Source of the DNA: Ignavibacteriales bacterium
Lineage (GTDB): Bacteria > Bacteroidota > Ignavibacteria > Ignavibacteriales > Ignavibacteriaceae
Direction of reading: 5' to 3'
NCBI GenBank assembly: GCA_016700155.1
Contig: CP065001.1
Span: 3,100,001-3,164,000 of the forward strand
DNA: 64,000 nt
The stretch's first letter is position 1, and each line of letters opens with the position of its first letter. Below are positions 44,679 through 51,879 of the stretch, one piece after another. The translations under genes and the position numbers were made by a program. The notes beneath the pieces were generated by a model. The model saw nothing but the letters and a program-made list of their open reading frames with translations, was not told the origin of the DNA and made no database searches.

Positions 44679-45938
44679 ATGAAAACTGAAATTGAAATTC
44701 CTGTAAACAGGGAATCAAAAGAATTTAACATTGATATCATAAGGGATGATTTTCCCATACTGAAAACTAAAGTGCACAACAAACCTTTGGTTTACCTTGA
44801 TAATGCGGCAACTACTCAAAAGCCTCAGCAGGTTATCAATGCAATGAACAATTACTACCGCACGATGAACTCGAATATTCACCGCGGTGTTCATTCACTG
44901 AGTGTCGTAGCAACGGAAGCATTTGAGCGTGCGAGAATAAAAATCAAACAGTTCATCAATGCTTTTGGGAAGAATGAAATTATCTTTACAAGAGGTACGA
45001 CTGAATCAATAAATCTTGTTGCACAGACATATGGAAGAATGGTTGTCAATGAAGGTGATGAGATAATAATTTCGCATATGGAACATCATTCAAACATTGT
45101 CCCATGGCAGATGTTATGTCTTGAAAAGAAAGCTGTTCTTAAAGTTATTCCGGTCAACGATAAAGGTGAACTTATCATTGAAGAATTTGAAAAGATGATA
45201 ACTGAAAGAACAAAAATTGTTTCGGTAGTTTATGTTTCAAATTCACTTGGGTCTATTAACCCAGTAAAACAAATAATTGACATCGCTCATAAAAAAAATA
45301 TTGTTGTAATGATTGATGCCGCACAGGCGGTTAATCATTTACCGATTGATGTTCAGGAACTTGATTGCGATTTCCTTGCATTTTCCGGACATAAAATTTA
45401 TGGTCCAACCGGAATCGGTGTGCTTTATGGAAAAGTAAACCTGCTTGAAAGAATGCCTCCATATATGGGCGGCGGAGATATGATTTCAAAAGTTACTTTT
45501 GAAAAAACAACGTACAATGAACTGCCGCATAAGTTTGAAGCCGGAACCCCTGATATTGCAGGCGCAATAGGGCTCGGCGCTGCTATTGATTATGTAACAA
45601 ATATTGGAATTGAAAAAATAGCAAAGCATGAAAATGATTTGCTGGTTTATGCAACCGAAGCTGTTTCAAATATGAAAGGATTAAGAGTCATTGGAACTGC
45701 CGAAGAAAAATGTGCCGTCTTATCATTTGTTTTTGATAATGTTCATCCTCACGATGTAGGTACATTTTTAGATTTTGAAGGCGTGGCAATCAGAACAGGA
45801 CATCACTGCACACAGCCTTTGATGAACAGGTTTAATGTTCCAGCTACATCACGTGCATCGTTTGCTGTGTATAATACAAAAGAAGAAGTGGATATTTTAA
45901 TCAGGGGATTGAAAAAGATAACAGAGGTGTTCAATTAA
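44679..45938 (+). CDS. sufS: Cysteine desulfurase SufS
   Basis: 419 residues, PLP enzyme releasing sulfur from cysteine as a persulfide. Motifs are YLDNAATTQKPQQVI, THIRGV-like NIHRGVHSLS, SHMEHHSNIVPWQ, FLAFSGHKIYGPTGIGVLYG with the PLP lysine, and the catalytic Cys377 in RTGHHCTQP. The residue order is the group II (SufS/CsdA) type. It hands the persulfide to SufU (next gene, coupled by a 1-bp overlap, TAATG). Confidence 0.97.
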   Translation: MKTEIEIPVNRESKEFNIDIIRDDFPILKTKVHNKPLVYLDNAATTQKPQQVINAMNNYYRTMNSNIHRGVHSLSVVATEAFERARIKIKQFINAFGKNEIIFTRGTTESINLVAQTYGRMVVNEGDEIIISHMEHHSNIVPWQMLCLEKKAVLKVIPVNDKGELIIEEFEKMITERTKIVSVVYVSNSLGSINPVKQIIDIAHKKNIVVMIDAAQAVNHLPIDVQELDCDFLAFSGHKIYGPTGIGVLYGKVNLLERMPPYMGGGDMISKVTFEKTTYNELPHKFEAGTPDIAGAIGLGAAIDYVTNIGIEKIAKHENDLLVYATEAVSNMKGLRVIGTAEEKCAVLSFVFDNVHPHDVGTFLDFEGVAIRTGHHCTQPLMNRFNVPATSRASFAVYNTKEEVDILIRGLKKITEVFN

Positions 45939-46393
45939 TGGAAACTGAATTACGCGAACTTTATCAGCAGGTAATTTTAGATCATAATAAGAGCCCGAGA
46001 AACTATAAGAAGATAGAACCTTCAACTCACTTTGCAGAAGGATACAATCCATTATGCGGAGATACTGTACACATTTATCTTTTTGTTGAAGACGGATTAA
46101 TAAAAGATGTTTCATTCCAAGGTTCAGGATGTGCAATATCAAAAGCATCTGCATCCTTGATGAGTACAATTGTTAAAGGCAAAACTGTTGATGAAGCACA
46201 CAAGTTGTTTGAAAAGTTTCATGATTTAATTACAGGTAAGCTGGGAGAAAATCCTGACATTGATGAACTCGGTAAACTCGCAGTGTTTGCCGGAGTGCAG
46301 GAATTCCCTGCCAGAGTAAAATGCGCTTCACTTGCCTGGCATACTATGGAATCAGCTTTGAAAGAGAATAAAGAAAAAGTAACAACTGAATAG
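45938..46393 (+). CDS. sufU: Sulfur-transfer protein SufU
   Basis: 151 residues, IscU fold. Zinc ligands visible are Cys40 and Asp42 in NPLCGDTV, Cys65 in GSGCAISKASASLM and Cys129 in VKCASLAW. The SufU-type insertion between the second and third ligands is present (KGKTVDEAHKLFEKFHDLITGK), which distinguishes it from IscU. It receives sulfur from SufS and passes it to SufB. The coupled start after sufS supports the interaction. Confidence 0.95.
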   Translation: METELRELYQQVILDHNKSPRNYKKIEPSTHFAEGYNPLCGDTVHIYLFVEDGLIKDVSFQGSGCAISKASASLMSTIVKGKTVDEAHKLFEKFHDLITGKLGENPDIDELGKLAVFAGVQEFPARVKCASLAWHTMESALKENKEKVTTE

Positions 46394-46398
46394 TTCTA

Positions 46399-46471
46399 TG
46401 TCATCCTGAGCCTGTCGAAGGATGACGGTTACTCAGTTTTCAAGTCACACTTCGACAAGCTCAGTGTGACA
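46399..46471 (+). repeat. REP-like inverted pair in the sufU-sufT gap
   Basis: GTCATCC/GGATGAC and GTCACAC/GTGTGAC each bracket a core that is nearly the reverse complement of the other (TGAGCCTGTCGAA against TTCGACAAGCTCA, 12 of 13 matching). Two REPs in inverted orientation, as in a BIME. Confidence 0.8.
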
Positions 46472-46488
46472 TCGTTATTAGAAATATT

Positions 46489-46809
46489 ATGTCACAAATA
46501 AATAAACAACAGCTCGAAGAAAAAATAATTCAAACACTAAAAACATGTTACGATCCTGAAATTCCGGTTGACATTTTTGAGCTTGGATTGATATATGAAA
46601 TTGCAATTGATGACAATGCTAATGTCGAAGTCAAAATGACTCTTACTTCCCCATCATGTCCTGTTGCCGGTACATTACCCCCCGAAGTAGAGGGGAAAGT
46701 AAAAAGTATTCCCGATATAAAAAGTGCAAAGGTTACTTTAGTTTGGAATCCGCCATGGGAAAAAGATATGATGTCTGAAGTTGCAAAGCTTGAACTTGGA
46801 TTTTTGTAA
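46489..46809 (+). CDS. sufT: SufT-like MIP18/DUF59 Fe-S maturation protein
   Basis: 106 residues. The MIP18 family pattern LKTCYDPEIPVDIFELGLIYEI and SPSCPVAGTLPPEVEGKVK are clear, with the conserved cysteine in TSPSCP. Family members help deliver Fe-S clusters to client proteins. It follows sufU in the operon after a REP-like element and so is likely part of the same transcript. Confidence 0.92.
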   Translation: MSQINKQQLEEKIIQTLKTCYDPEIPVDIFELGLIYEIAIDDNANVEVKMTLTSPSCPVAGTLPPEVEGKVKSIPDIKSAKVTLVWNPPWEKDMMSEVAKLELGFL

Positions 46810-46819
46810 AGCGGTTAGT

Positions 46820-46899
46820 TTGTCATCCCGAATTTATTCCGGGATCTTAAGCAAGATTACACAAGACTAAGAACCTGAAACAAGTTCAGGTTGACAATT
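46820..46899 (+). repeat. REP-like palindromic element in the sufT-brx gap
   Basis: ATCCCGAATTTATTCCGGGAT and AACCTGAA/TTCAGGTT hairpins, ending in TTGACAATTA. Same design as the element at 42458-42533. Confidence 0.75.
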
Positions 46900-46928
46900 A
46901 CTTAAAACTAAAATTATAAGGAGATAAA

Positions 46929-47462
46929 ATGTTCAATGTACTTTCGCGTCCTCCGATGTATGACCAGGACGCAGTTCAGCCAATGCGTGATGAATTGGTT
47001 GCAGTAGGTTTCACCGAACTTCTTACAACCGAAGAAGTTGATAAAGCAATTAATGTTAAAGATGATAAAACAGCTTTAGTAATGATAAATTCTGTTTGCG
47101 GTTGCGCTGCCGGAAGTGCAAGACCGGGAGTTTCACTCGCGCTTCAGAATAATATTATTCCTGACAAACTTTTTACAGCATTTGCAGGACAGGAACGCGA
47201 TGCTGTTGACAGTGTTCGTGCTTTGGTAAAAGGTTTTCCTCCCTCATCACCGAGTGTTGCTTTATTTAAGAATGGTGAACTGATTTATTTTATGCCGAGA
47301 CTTGATATTGAAGGTTATGACGCACACAGTATTGCAAAAAGATTAGTCGCAGTGTTTAATGAAAAATGTTCTGCCGCAGGTCCGTCAATTCCACCGGACG
47401 CCTTTGAAAAAGTTATGTATGCAAAAGCATGCGGTTCAAAAATTCCGTTGTATAAAGGATAA
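46929..47462 (+). CDS. Bacilliredoxin, BrxA/BrxB family
   Basis: 177 residues against ~145 in Bacillus. The BrxA/YphP active site is Cys57-Gly-Cys59 in NSVCGCAAGSARPG, preceded by family start MFNVLSRPPMYDQDAVQPMRD. In Bacillus these proteins remove bacillithiol from oxidised protein thiols (known there). The extra residues are mostly C-terminal (KCSAAGPSIPPDAFEKVMYAKACGSK), including two more cysteines. Placement in the suf operon suggests thiol repair of Suf cysteines or a source of thiol reductant. A GGAG site lies before the ATG. Confidence 0.85.
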   Translation: MFNVLSRPPMYDQDAVQPMRDELVAVGFTELLTTEEVDKAINVKDDKTALVMINSVCGCAAGSARPGVSLALQNNIIPDKLFTAFAGQERDAVDSVRALVKGFPPSSPSVALFKNGELIYFMPRLDIEGYDAHSIAKRLVAVFNEKCSAAGPSIPPDAFEKVMYAKACGSKIPLYKG

Positions 47463-47470
47463 TTTATAAT

Positions 47471-47552
47471 TGTCATTTCGAAGGAGTCTTCGACTGAGAA
47501 ATCTCCGAAATTAATATTGCATCAGATTTCTCCCTACGGTCGAAATTACAAG
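47471..47552 (+). repeat. Palindromic element after the bacilliredoxin gene
   Basis: TGTCATTTCGA near the left end pairs with TCGAAATTACA at the right (10 of 11), and AGAAATCT pairs with AGATTTCT inside. A different family from the other suf-gap elements. Confidence 0.65.
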
Positions 47553-47591
47553 TTGGTATTTTCAGATCAAATAGGTTAAAGAACATTTGAC

Positions 47592-47653
47592 TTACTGAGC
47601 CTGTCGAAGTATGACAGAATAATCGTCACTCTTCGACAAGCTCATGGTGACAA
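47592..47653 (+). repeat. REP-like inverted pair ahead of the Rrf2 gene
   Basis: TGAGCCTGTCGAAG and CTTCGACAAGCTCA recur here with flanking GTCA/TGAC, as in the element at 46399-46471. It lies 13 bp before the ATG of the Rrf2 gene, so the hairpin sits on its ribosome site. Confidence 0.75.
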
Positions 47654-47666
47654 TAAAAAAAATAAA

Positions 47667-48143
47667 ATGAAATTCAGTACACAAGAAGAATACGGATTAA
47701 GATTATTACTCAGGATCGGGAAGAGTAACTCCCCCAACGGAATGACAATTCCTGAACTTAGTGAATTAGAAGGCTTAACTGAAGCTAACGTTGCAAAGAT
47801 TTTGCGTGTGCTTCGTCTGGCAGGCTTTGTTGAAAGTTCACGCGGACAAACCGGTGGTTACAAACTTGCACGAACACCAAATGAAATTCTTGTCGGAGAT
47901 GTGTTGACTGCACTCGGCGGTAAGTTGTATGAATCTTCTTTCTGTGATTTGCATGCAGGCGTTGAAAACATCTGCACAAATTCAATCGATTGCTCAATAC
48001 GCTCACTCTGGAAAACAATTCAGACTATGCTTGATGGTGTTCTGAGTAAAATTACACTTCAAGATCTATTAGGGAAAGAACATGAAGTTGAATCATTTGT
48101 TACTAACTTAACAGATGAATTAGACTTCAATACAAAGTACTAA
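47667..48143 (+). CDS. Rrf2-family regulator with three cysteines (IscR/SufR-like)
   Basis: 158 residues. The winged helix starts MKFSTQEEYGLRLLLRIG, with the wing SSRGQTGGYKLART. Cys93, Cys103 and Cys109 (CX9CX5C spacing) follow the wing, where IscR-like proteins bind an Fe-S cluster. In IscR the spacing is CX5CX7C, so this is a different arrangement but the same role is likely. As last gene of the suf operon it could sense cluster supply and act on the palindrome at the sufB promoter. Operon position at the end, not the head, is unusual. Confidence 0.87.
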   Translation: MKFSTQEEYGLRLLLRIGKSNSPNGMTIPELSELEGLTEANVAKILRVLRLAGFVESSRGQTGGYKLARTPNEILVGDVLTALGGKLYESSFCDLHAGVENICTNSIDCSIRSLWKTIQTMLDGVLSKITLQDLLGKEHEVESFVTNLTDELDFNTKY

Positions 48144-48149
48144 TATCTT

Positions 48150-49253
48150 TTAATACCTCTCAGATCTGACTGTCACCCTATCCAGCATCTCCATATTCAC
48201 TTCAACACCAATTCCTGGCTTGGTTGGAACATCCATTGTTCCATCTTTATTCACAACAAATTCCGGTTCAACTATATCTTCCTTGTAATATCTTTTGCTT
48301 GCAGAAATATCGCCGGGTAAAGTGAAGTTAGGCAGAGATGCGAGAGCTACATTCCCTGCTCTTCCGATTCCTGATTCAAGCATACCGCCGCACCAGACAG
48401 GAATATTTTTACTTGCACAATAATCGTGAATAAGTTTTGATTCTGTGAATCCACCGACTCTTCCGGGTTTTATATTTATTACTCTGCAGCTATCAAGTTC
48501 AATTGCTGCGCGTGTATCATCAAGTGAGTGAATGCTTTCATCAAGACAAATTGGTGTGTTCAATTCTTTCTGAAGTTTTGAATGATCATAAATATCTTCA
48601 TAACTCAGAGGTTGTTCGATCAATAACAAATTTAAATCATCCATTTGCTTGAACAGGTTTACATGTTCCAATTCATAAGCTGAGTTTGCATCGACCTGGA
48701 AAAGAATGTCCGGATATTCTTTTCTGACAGCTTTGACAAATTGAATATCATTACCGGGAGCAATTTTTATTTTTATCCTTTTATATCCTTCAGCAAGATA
48801 TCCTTCGATCTTTTTAATAAGATCAGGAACCGAGGATTGAATTCCAATGCTGACACCAACATTAATTTTATTTTTATCTGCACCAACCATTTTTGAAAGA
48901 GAAATGTTTTTCGACTTTGCAAAAAGGTCCCACAAAGCAGCTTCAAGTCCGGCTTTAGCCATCATATGCCCGCGCACTTTTGAATATGATTTAATTGCAT
49001 CATCAATACTTGAAATATTTTTTCCAAGAATCGATGGAATTAAAAAGTCCTGAAGTATATGCCAGGCAGTTGTTACTGTCTCATACGAGTAAAATGGTGT
49101 TCCTTCCGCAACACTTTCACCCCAACCTGTTAATCCTTCTCCATCAACACGAACGATTATATGTTCTTCATCATACTCAGTTCCCATTGATGTGGTGAAC
49201 GGAGTAACCAATTCCATTTTAATATGACGGAGTTCTATTTTTTCAATTTTCAT
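48150..49253 (-). CDS. menC: o-Succinylbenzoate synthase / N-acylamino acid racemase family enzyme
   Basis: 367 residues, enolase superfamily. The catalytic residues appear in KIKIAPG (KxK lysines), FQVDANSAY, LIEQPLSYED, CLDESIH and NIKPGRVGG (second lysine), with the family patch GGMLESGIGRAGNVALASLP. The MenC-type (Bacillus/Deinococcus) family includes o-succinylbenzoate synthases for menaquinone and N-succinylamino-acid racemases, and sequence alone does not separate them. No other men genes are visible, and the next gene upstream is a carboxypeptidase, so amino-acid racemisation is at least as likely as menaquinone synthesis. It converges on the Rrf2 gene with a 6-bp gap. Confidence 0.85.
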   Translation of the reverse strand: MKIEKIELRHIKMELVTPFTTSMGTEYDEEHIIVRVDGEGLTGWGESVAEGTPFYSYETVTTAWHILQDFLIPSILGKNISSIDDAIKSYSKVRGHMMAKAGLEAALWDLFAKSKNISLSKMVGADKNKINVGVSIGIQSSVPDLIKKIEGYLAEGYKRIKIKIAPGNDIQFVKAVRKEYPDILFQVDANSAYELEHVNLFKQMDDLNLLLIEQPLSYEDIYDHSKLQKELNTPICLDESIHSLDDTRAAIELDSCRVINIKPGRVGGFTESKLIHDYCASKNIPVWCGGMLESGIGRAGNVALASLPNFTLPGDISASKRYYKEDIVEPEFVVNKDGTMDVPTKPGIGVEVNMEMLDRVTVRSERY

Positions 49254-49280
49254 GTTTTACCTTTGTTAATAGCATCATAA

Positions 49281-50768
49281 TTACTTTAAGACTCTAAGGA
49301 TTGGATAAGTTTCACCCTTTTTGAGAAGATGTTCAAACTGTTTGTAGGTAACCAATCCAAGTTCTGATTTTGGCTCAAGCGCAATTACAATCGTATTATT
49401 CTTTAATTGATTTACCGGAATAAAAATATAATCGTCTTCCTGCAATTCAGTATCTAGCAATTTGGATTCTACAATTGGGTTGATAATTATATCTCTTTCA
49501 AAATCCATTGAGTCAATGCCTGTGGCAAAGTATTGTTCAATTTTATCTTCATAAGATTTTTTGTACTCAACGTAGTAAATAGAATGTCTGTCAGCCCAGT
49601 CAATAATTTCAACAATGGTTTTGGGAACAAGATATCCTTTAGGTCTTTCAACATCATAAATTGATTTAACAATTGGTCTGTAATCATTAACGACAACTAT
49701 TGTATCTTCTTCTGAATAATATGAAAACAACGGAAGTTCCAGTTTACTTCCATCAGCAAAATGATCTAACTGAATGGCAACCTTTTCATCAACTTGGTTT
49801 ACGACAAGTTTTTCTCTTTCATTCTTAACAAGTTCTTTGATTCTGTTTTTATTTTTATAAACAAACTCCAATAAACCTTTCATCCCGGTCATCTGTCCTT
49901 CAGCACGATGTTTTATGTTATTAATAAAACCATCTTTACCATTCAGTCCTTCTTGTATGAATGAAAAAGTATTTTGAATGCCAAGACTTTGTCTACCGTC
50001 ATTTATATCGAATGTGCTGTGCCGTATGTAATCGATTTCCGGTGGACCTCCGGGACTATATTCGAAGTATGAAAAATTTCTTTCATTCAAATAACTTTTG
50101 ATAAAAGGAAGATATTCTTTCTTTGATAGTTCTCTTATTTCTTCTGCATTGTTAATATTTGTTGTAGTACCAACTTCAACATCGGCATTGTTTCTATAAC
50201 CATATTCTTTCCATGTTTCGCCATAAGGGAAATACTCATGTACATCCATCGAAACTTCAAACTTGCATTTGTTAAAGAGTTTGTGAAGTGCGTTTGTTTC
50301 CGGTTCTGTAAGTATTAAATGATTTCTGTTAAGGTCCAAATCATGACCGTTTCGTCTCTGATTTTTTTCTGAGCCATCGGGATTCATCTGCGGAATCAAT
50401 ACAAAATCAATCTTGTCAAACAAATATTGATTTTCAGGTTTTAACAGTTCATCGATTAAAAACAATGCTCCTTCTTTTCCTGACTGCTCATTGCCATGCT
50501 GCTGTGCAAATATTAATACTTTAATTTTCGATTCATCTTTTCCGAATCCGGAATTAGAAAAATGTACAGCATACAATTCTCTGCCTTCAACAGAATTGCC
50601 AATAACTTCCACACTTATAAGTTCAGAAACTTTATCAACCTGATTAATAAAACCTGATAGTTCATCGTATGAAGTTATTTTTTGAAAATTATTTTTTTCG
50701 AGAGGAGGCTGAATTTGTGAGAGTGATAAACTGCTACAAAGTAAAAAAGTAAACAGGAAGGTTTTCAT
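49281..50768 (-). CDS. M14-family zinc carboxypeptidase, exported
   Basis: 495 residues from the ATG at 50766-50768, with a signal peptide MKTFLFTFLLCSSLSLSQ. The zinc site HxxE is in AQQHGNEQSGKEG near residue 97, the substrate arginine in NQRRNGHDLDLNRNH, and the third ligand histidine in SMDVHEYFPYGE. A C-terminal part of unknown role (about 320-495) follows. It should trim C-terminal residues of peptides in the periplasm or outside. It lies 27 bp upstream of the racemase gene on the same strand; 103 bp separate it from the PorV-like gene. Confidence 0.85.
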   Translation of the reverse strand: MKTFLFTFLLCSSLSLSQIQPPLEKNNFQKITSYDELSGFINQVDKVSELISVEVIGNSVEGRELYAVHFSNSGFGKDESKIKVLIFAQQHGNEQSGKEGALFLIDELLKPENQYLFDKIDFVLIPQMNPDGSEKNQRRNGHDLDLNRNHLILTEPETNALHKLFNKCKFEVSMDVHEYFPYGETWKEYGYRNNADVEVGTTTNINNAEEIRELSKKEYLPFIKSYLNERNFSYFEYSPGGPPEIDYIRHSTFDINDGRQSLGIQNTFSFIQEGLNGKDGFINNIKHRAEGQMTGMKGLLEFVYKNKNRIKELVKNEREKLVVNQVDEKVAIQLDHFADGSKLELPLFSYYSEEDTIVVVNDYRPIVKSIYDVERPKGYLVPKTIVEIIDWADRHSIYYVEYKKSYEDKIEQYFATGIDSMDFERDIIINPIVESKLLDTELQEDDYIFIPVNQLKNNTIVIALEPKSELGLVTYKQFEHLLKKGETYPILRVLK

Positions 50769-50871
50769 ATAATTAAACTTACTCAACGGGTGATACAATA
50801 ATTATTTTAACTACAAAGATTATCTATGCTAATGATTTATTGAATCCATTAAACAGAGATAATTTTTAAAA

Positions 50872-51861
50872 CTAAAAACTTAAATTAACTGAAATACGGT
50901 GAACACTTGGTAAAATATCATACACGGAATATGCGTAATCAAAATAGACTGCGGTTCCGCCTAAAGGCACATTAGCACCTGCACCAAAAGTAAAATCCTG
51001 ATCATCATAATTATATTTGTAACCACCTCGTACTGCAAACCTGTCAAAGAATGAAAACTCAGCACCAAAGTGCGCACGTTCAGCGTTGTCGTTAGGATGC
51101 GTTACATCAATTGCACCTATAATTTTTACAAAGTCATATTGCACTATATCAAATCCAATCCCGACCTGAAAGTTTAACGGGAGCGGATATTCCTGCGTGT
51201 TTAACCTGCTGGGAATTAATCTGCTTAAAGGATAGTTATCATCTTTGCGATATGTGAAATCAAGATCAGGTCCGTCAAATTTTATATCTGCACCAAAATT
51301 TGTCATACTCATTGCTATAGTAAGATTCTGAAAATCCAACCTGTATTGAGTGCCAATATCAAAAGCAACTCCTGATGCAGTTTCATTCCATATTCTTTGA
51401 TTGATATATTTCACGCTCAATCCAACACTGAATCTGTCTGTAAGATATTTTGCATACGATACACCAAGTGCAATATCCCCTGCATCAAAATACCGACCTG
51501 TTCCGTTCGGCTCTTCTTCAGTTGTAATTTCCATGTTGCCTGTTGTAAAGCTTACCATACTTGCACCGAATACTCCGAATTCACCCGCATTATATACAAG
51601 TGAAGCAGCGTTAAAATCGAAAAGGTCAAACCAGTTCATGTATGAAAAGTGTGCCTGCACATTATTAACTTTTACAAGTCCGGCAGGGTTCCAGAAAATT
51701 GATGATGCGTCATTAGTAAGTCCTACGATTGCACCGCCCATTGCTTCAGCACGGGCACCGACAGGTATTTGCAGAAACTGAGCGCCGGATGTTCCAAGAT
51801 TCGGGTTCTGTGCAAAAGTAGAACTAACAAGCAATAAAAATATCAGTAATAATTTTTTCAT
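50872..51861 (-). CDS. PorV/PorQ-like outer membrane beta-barrel protein
   Basis: 329 residues. Signal peptide MKKLLLIFLLLVSSTFAQ, then the PorV family start FLQIPVGARAEAMGGAIVGL and SSIFWNPAGLVKV. The rest is a beta-barrel pattern ending in SVHRISVNLSF with a C-terminal aromatic, as in outer membrane barrels. PorV shuttles T9SS cargo to the attachment complex (established in Porphyromonas). The two T9SS-type cargo proteins nearby make this fit. It follows the 915-residue gene by 18 bp. Confidence 0.85.
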   Translation of the reverse strand: MKKLLLIFLLLVSSTFAQNPNLGTSGAQFLQIPVGARAEAMGGAIVGLTNDASSIFWNPAGLVKVNNVQAHFSYMNWFDLFDFNAASLVYNAGEFGVFGASMVSFTTGNMEITTEEEPNGTGRYFDAGDIALGVSYAKYLTDRFSVGLSVKYINQRIWNETASGVAFDIGTQYRLDFQNLTIAMSMTNFGADIKFDGPDLDFTYRKDDNYPLSRLIPSRLNTQEYPLPLNFQVGIGFDIVQYDFVKIIGAIDVTHPNDNAERAHFGAEFSFFDRFAVRGGYKYNYDDQDFTFGAGANVPLGGTAVYFDYAYSVYDILPSVHRISVNLSF

Positions 51862-51879
51862 AAAATTTCCTGCATCAAC

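Noticed and set aside
41003..48143. Possible CRISPR array because of recurring palindromes in the suf gaps
   Set aside because: The repeats are of three different families, irregularly spaced by whole genes, and lack unit spacers; no cas gene is near.
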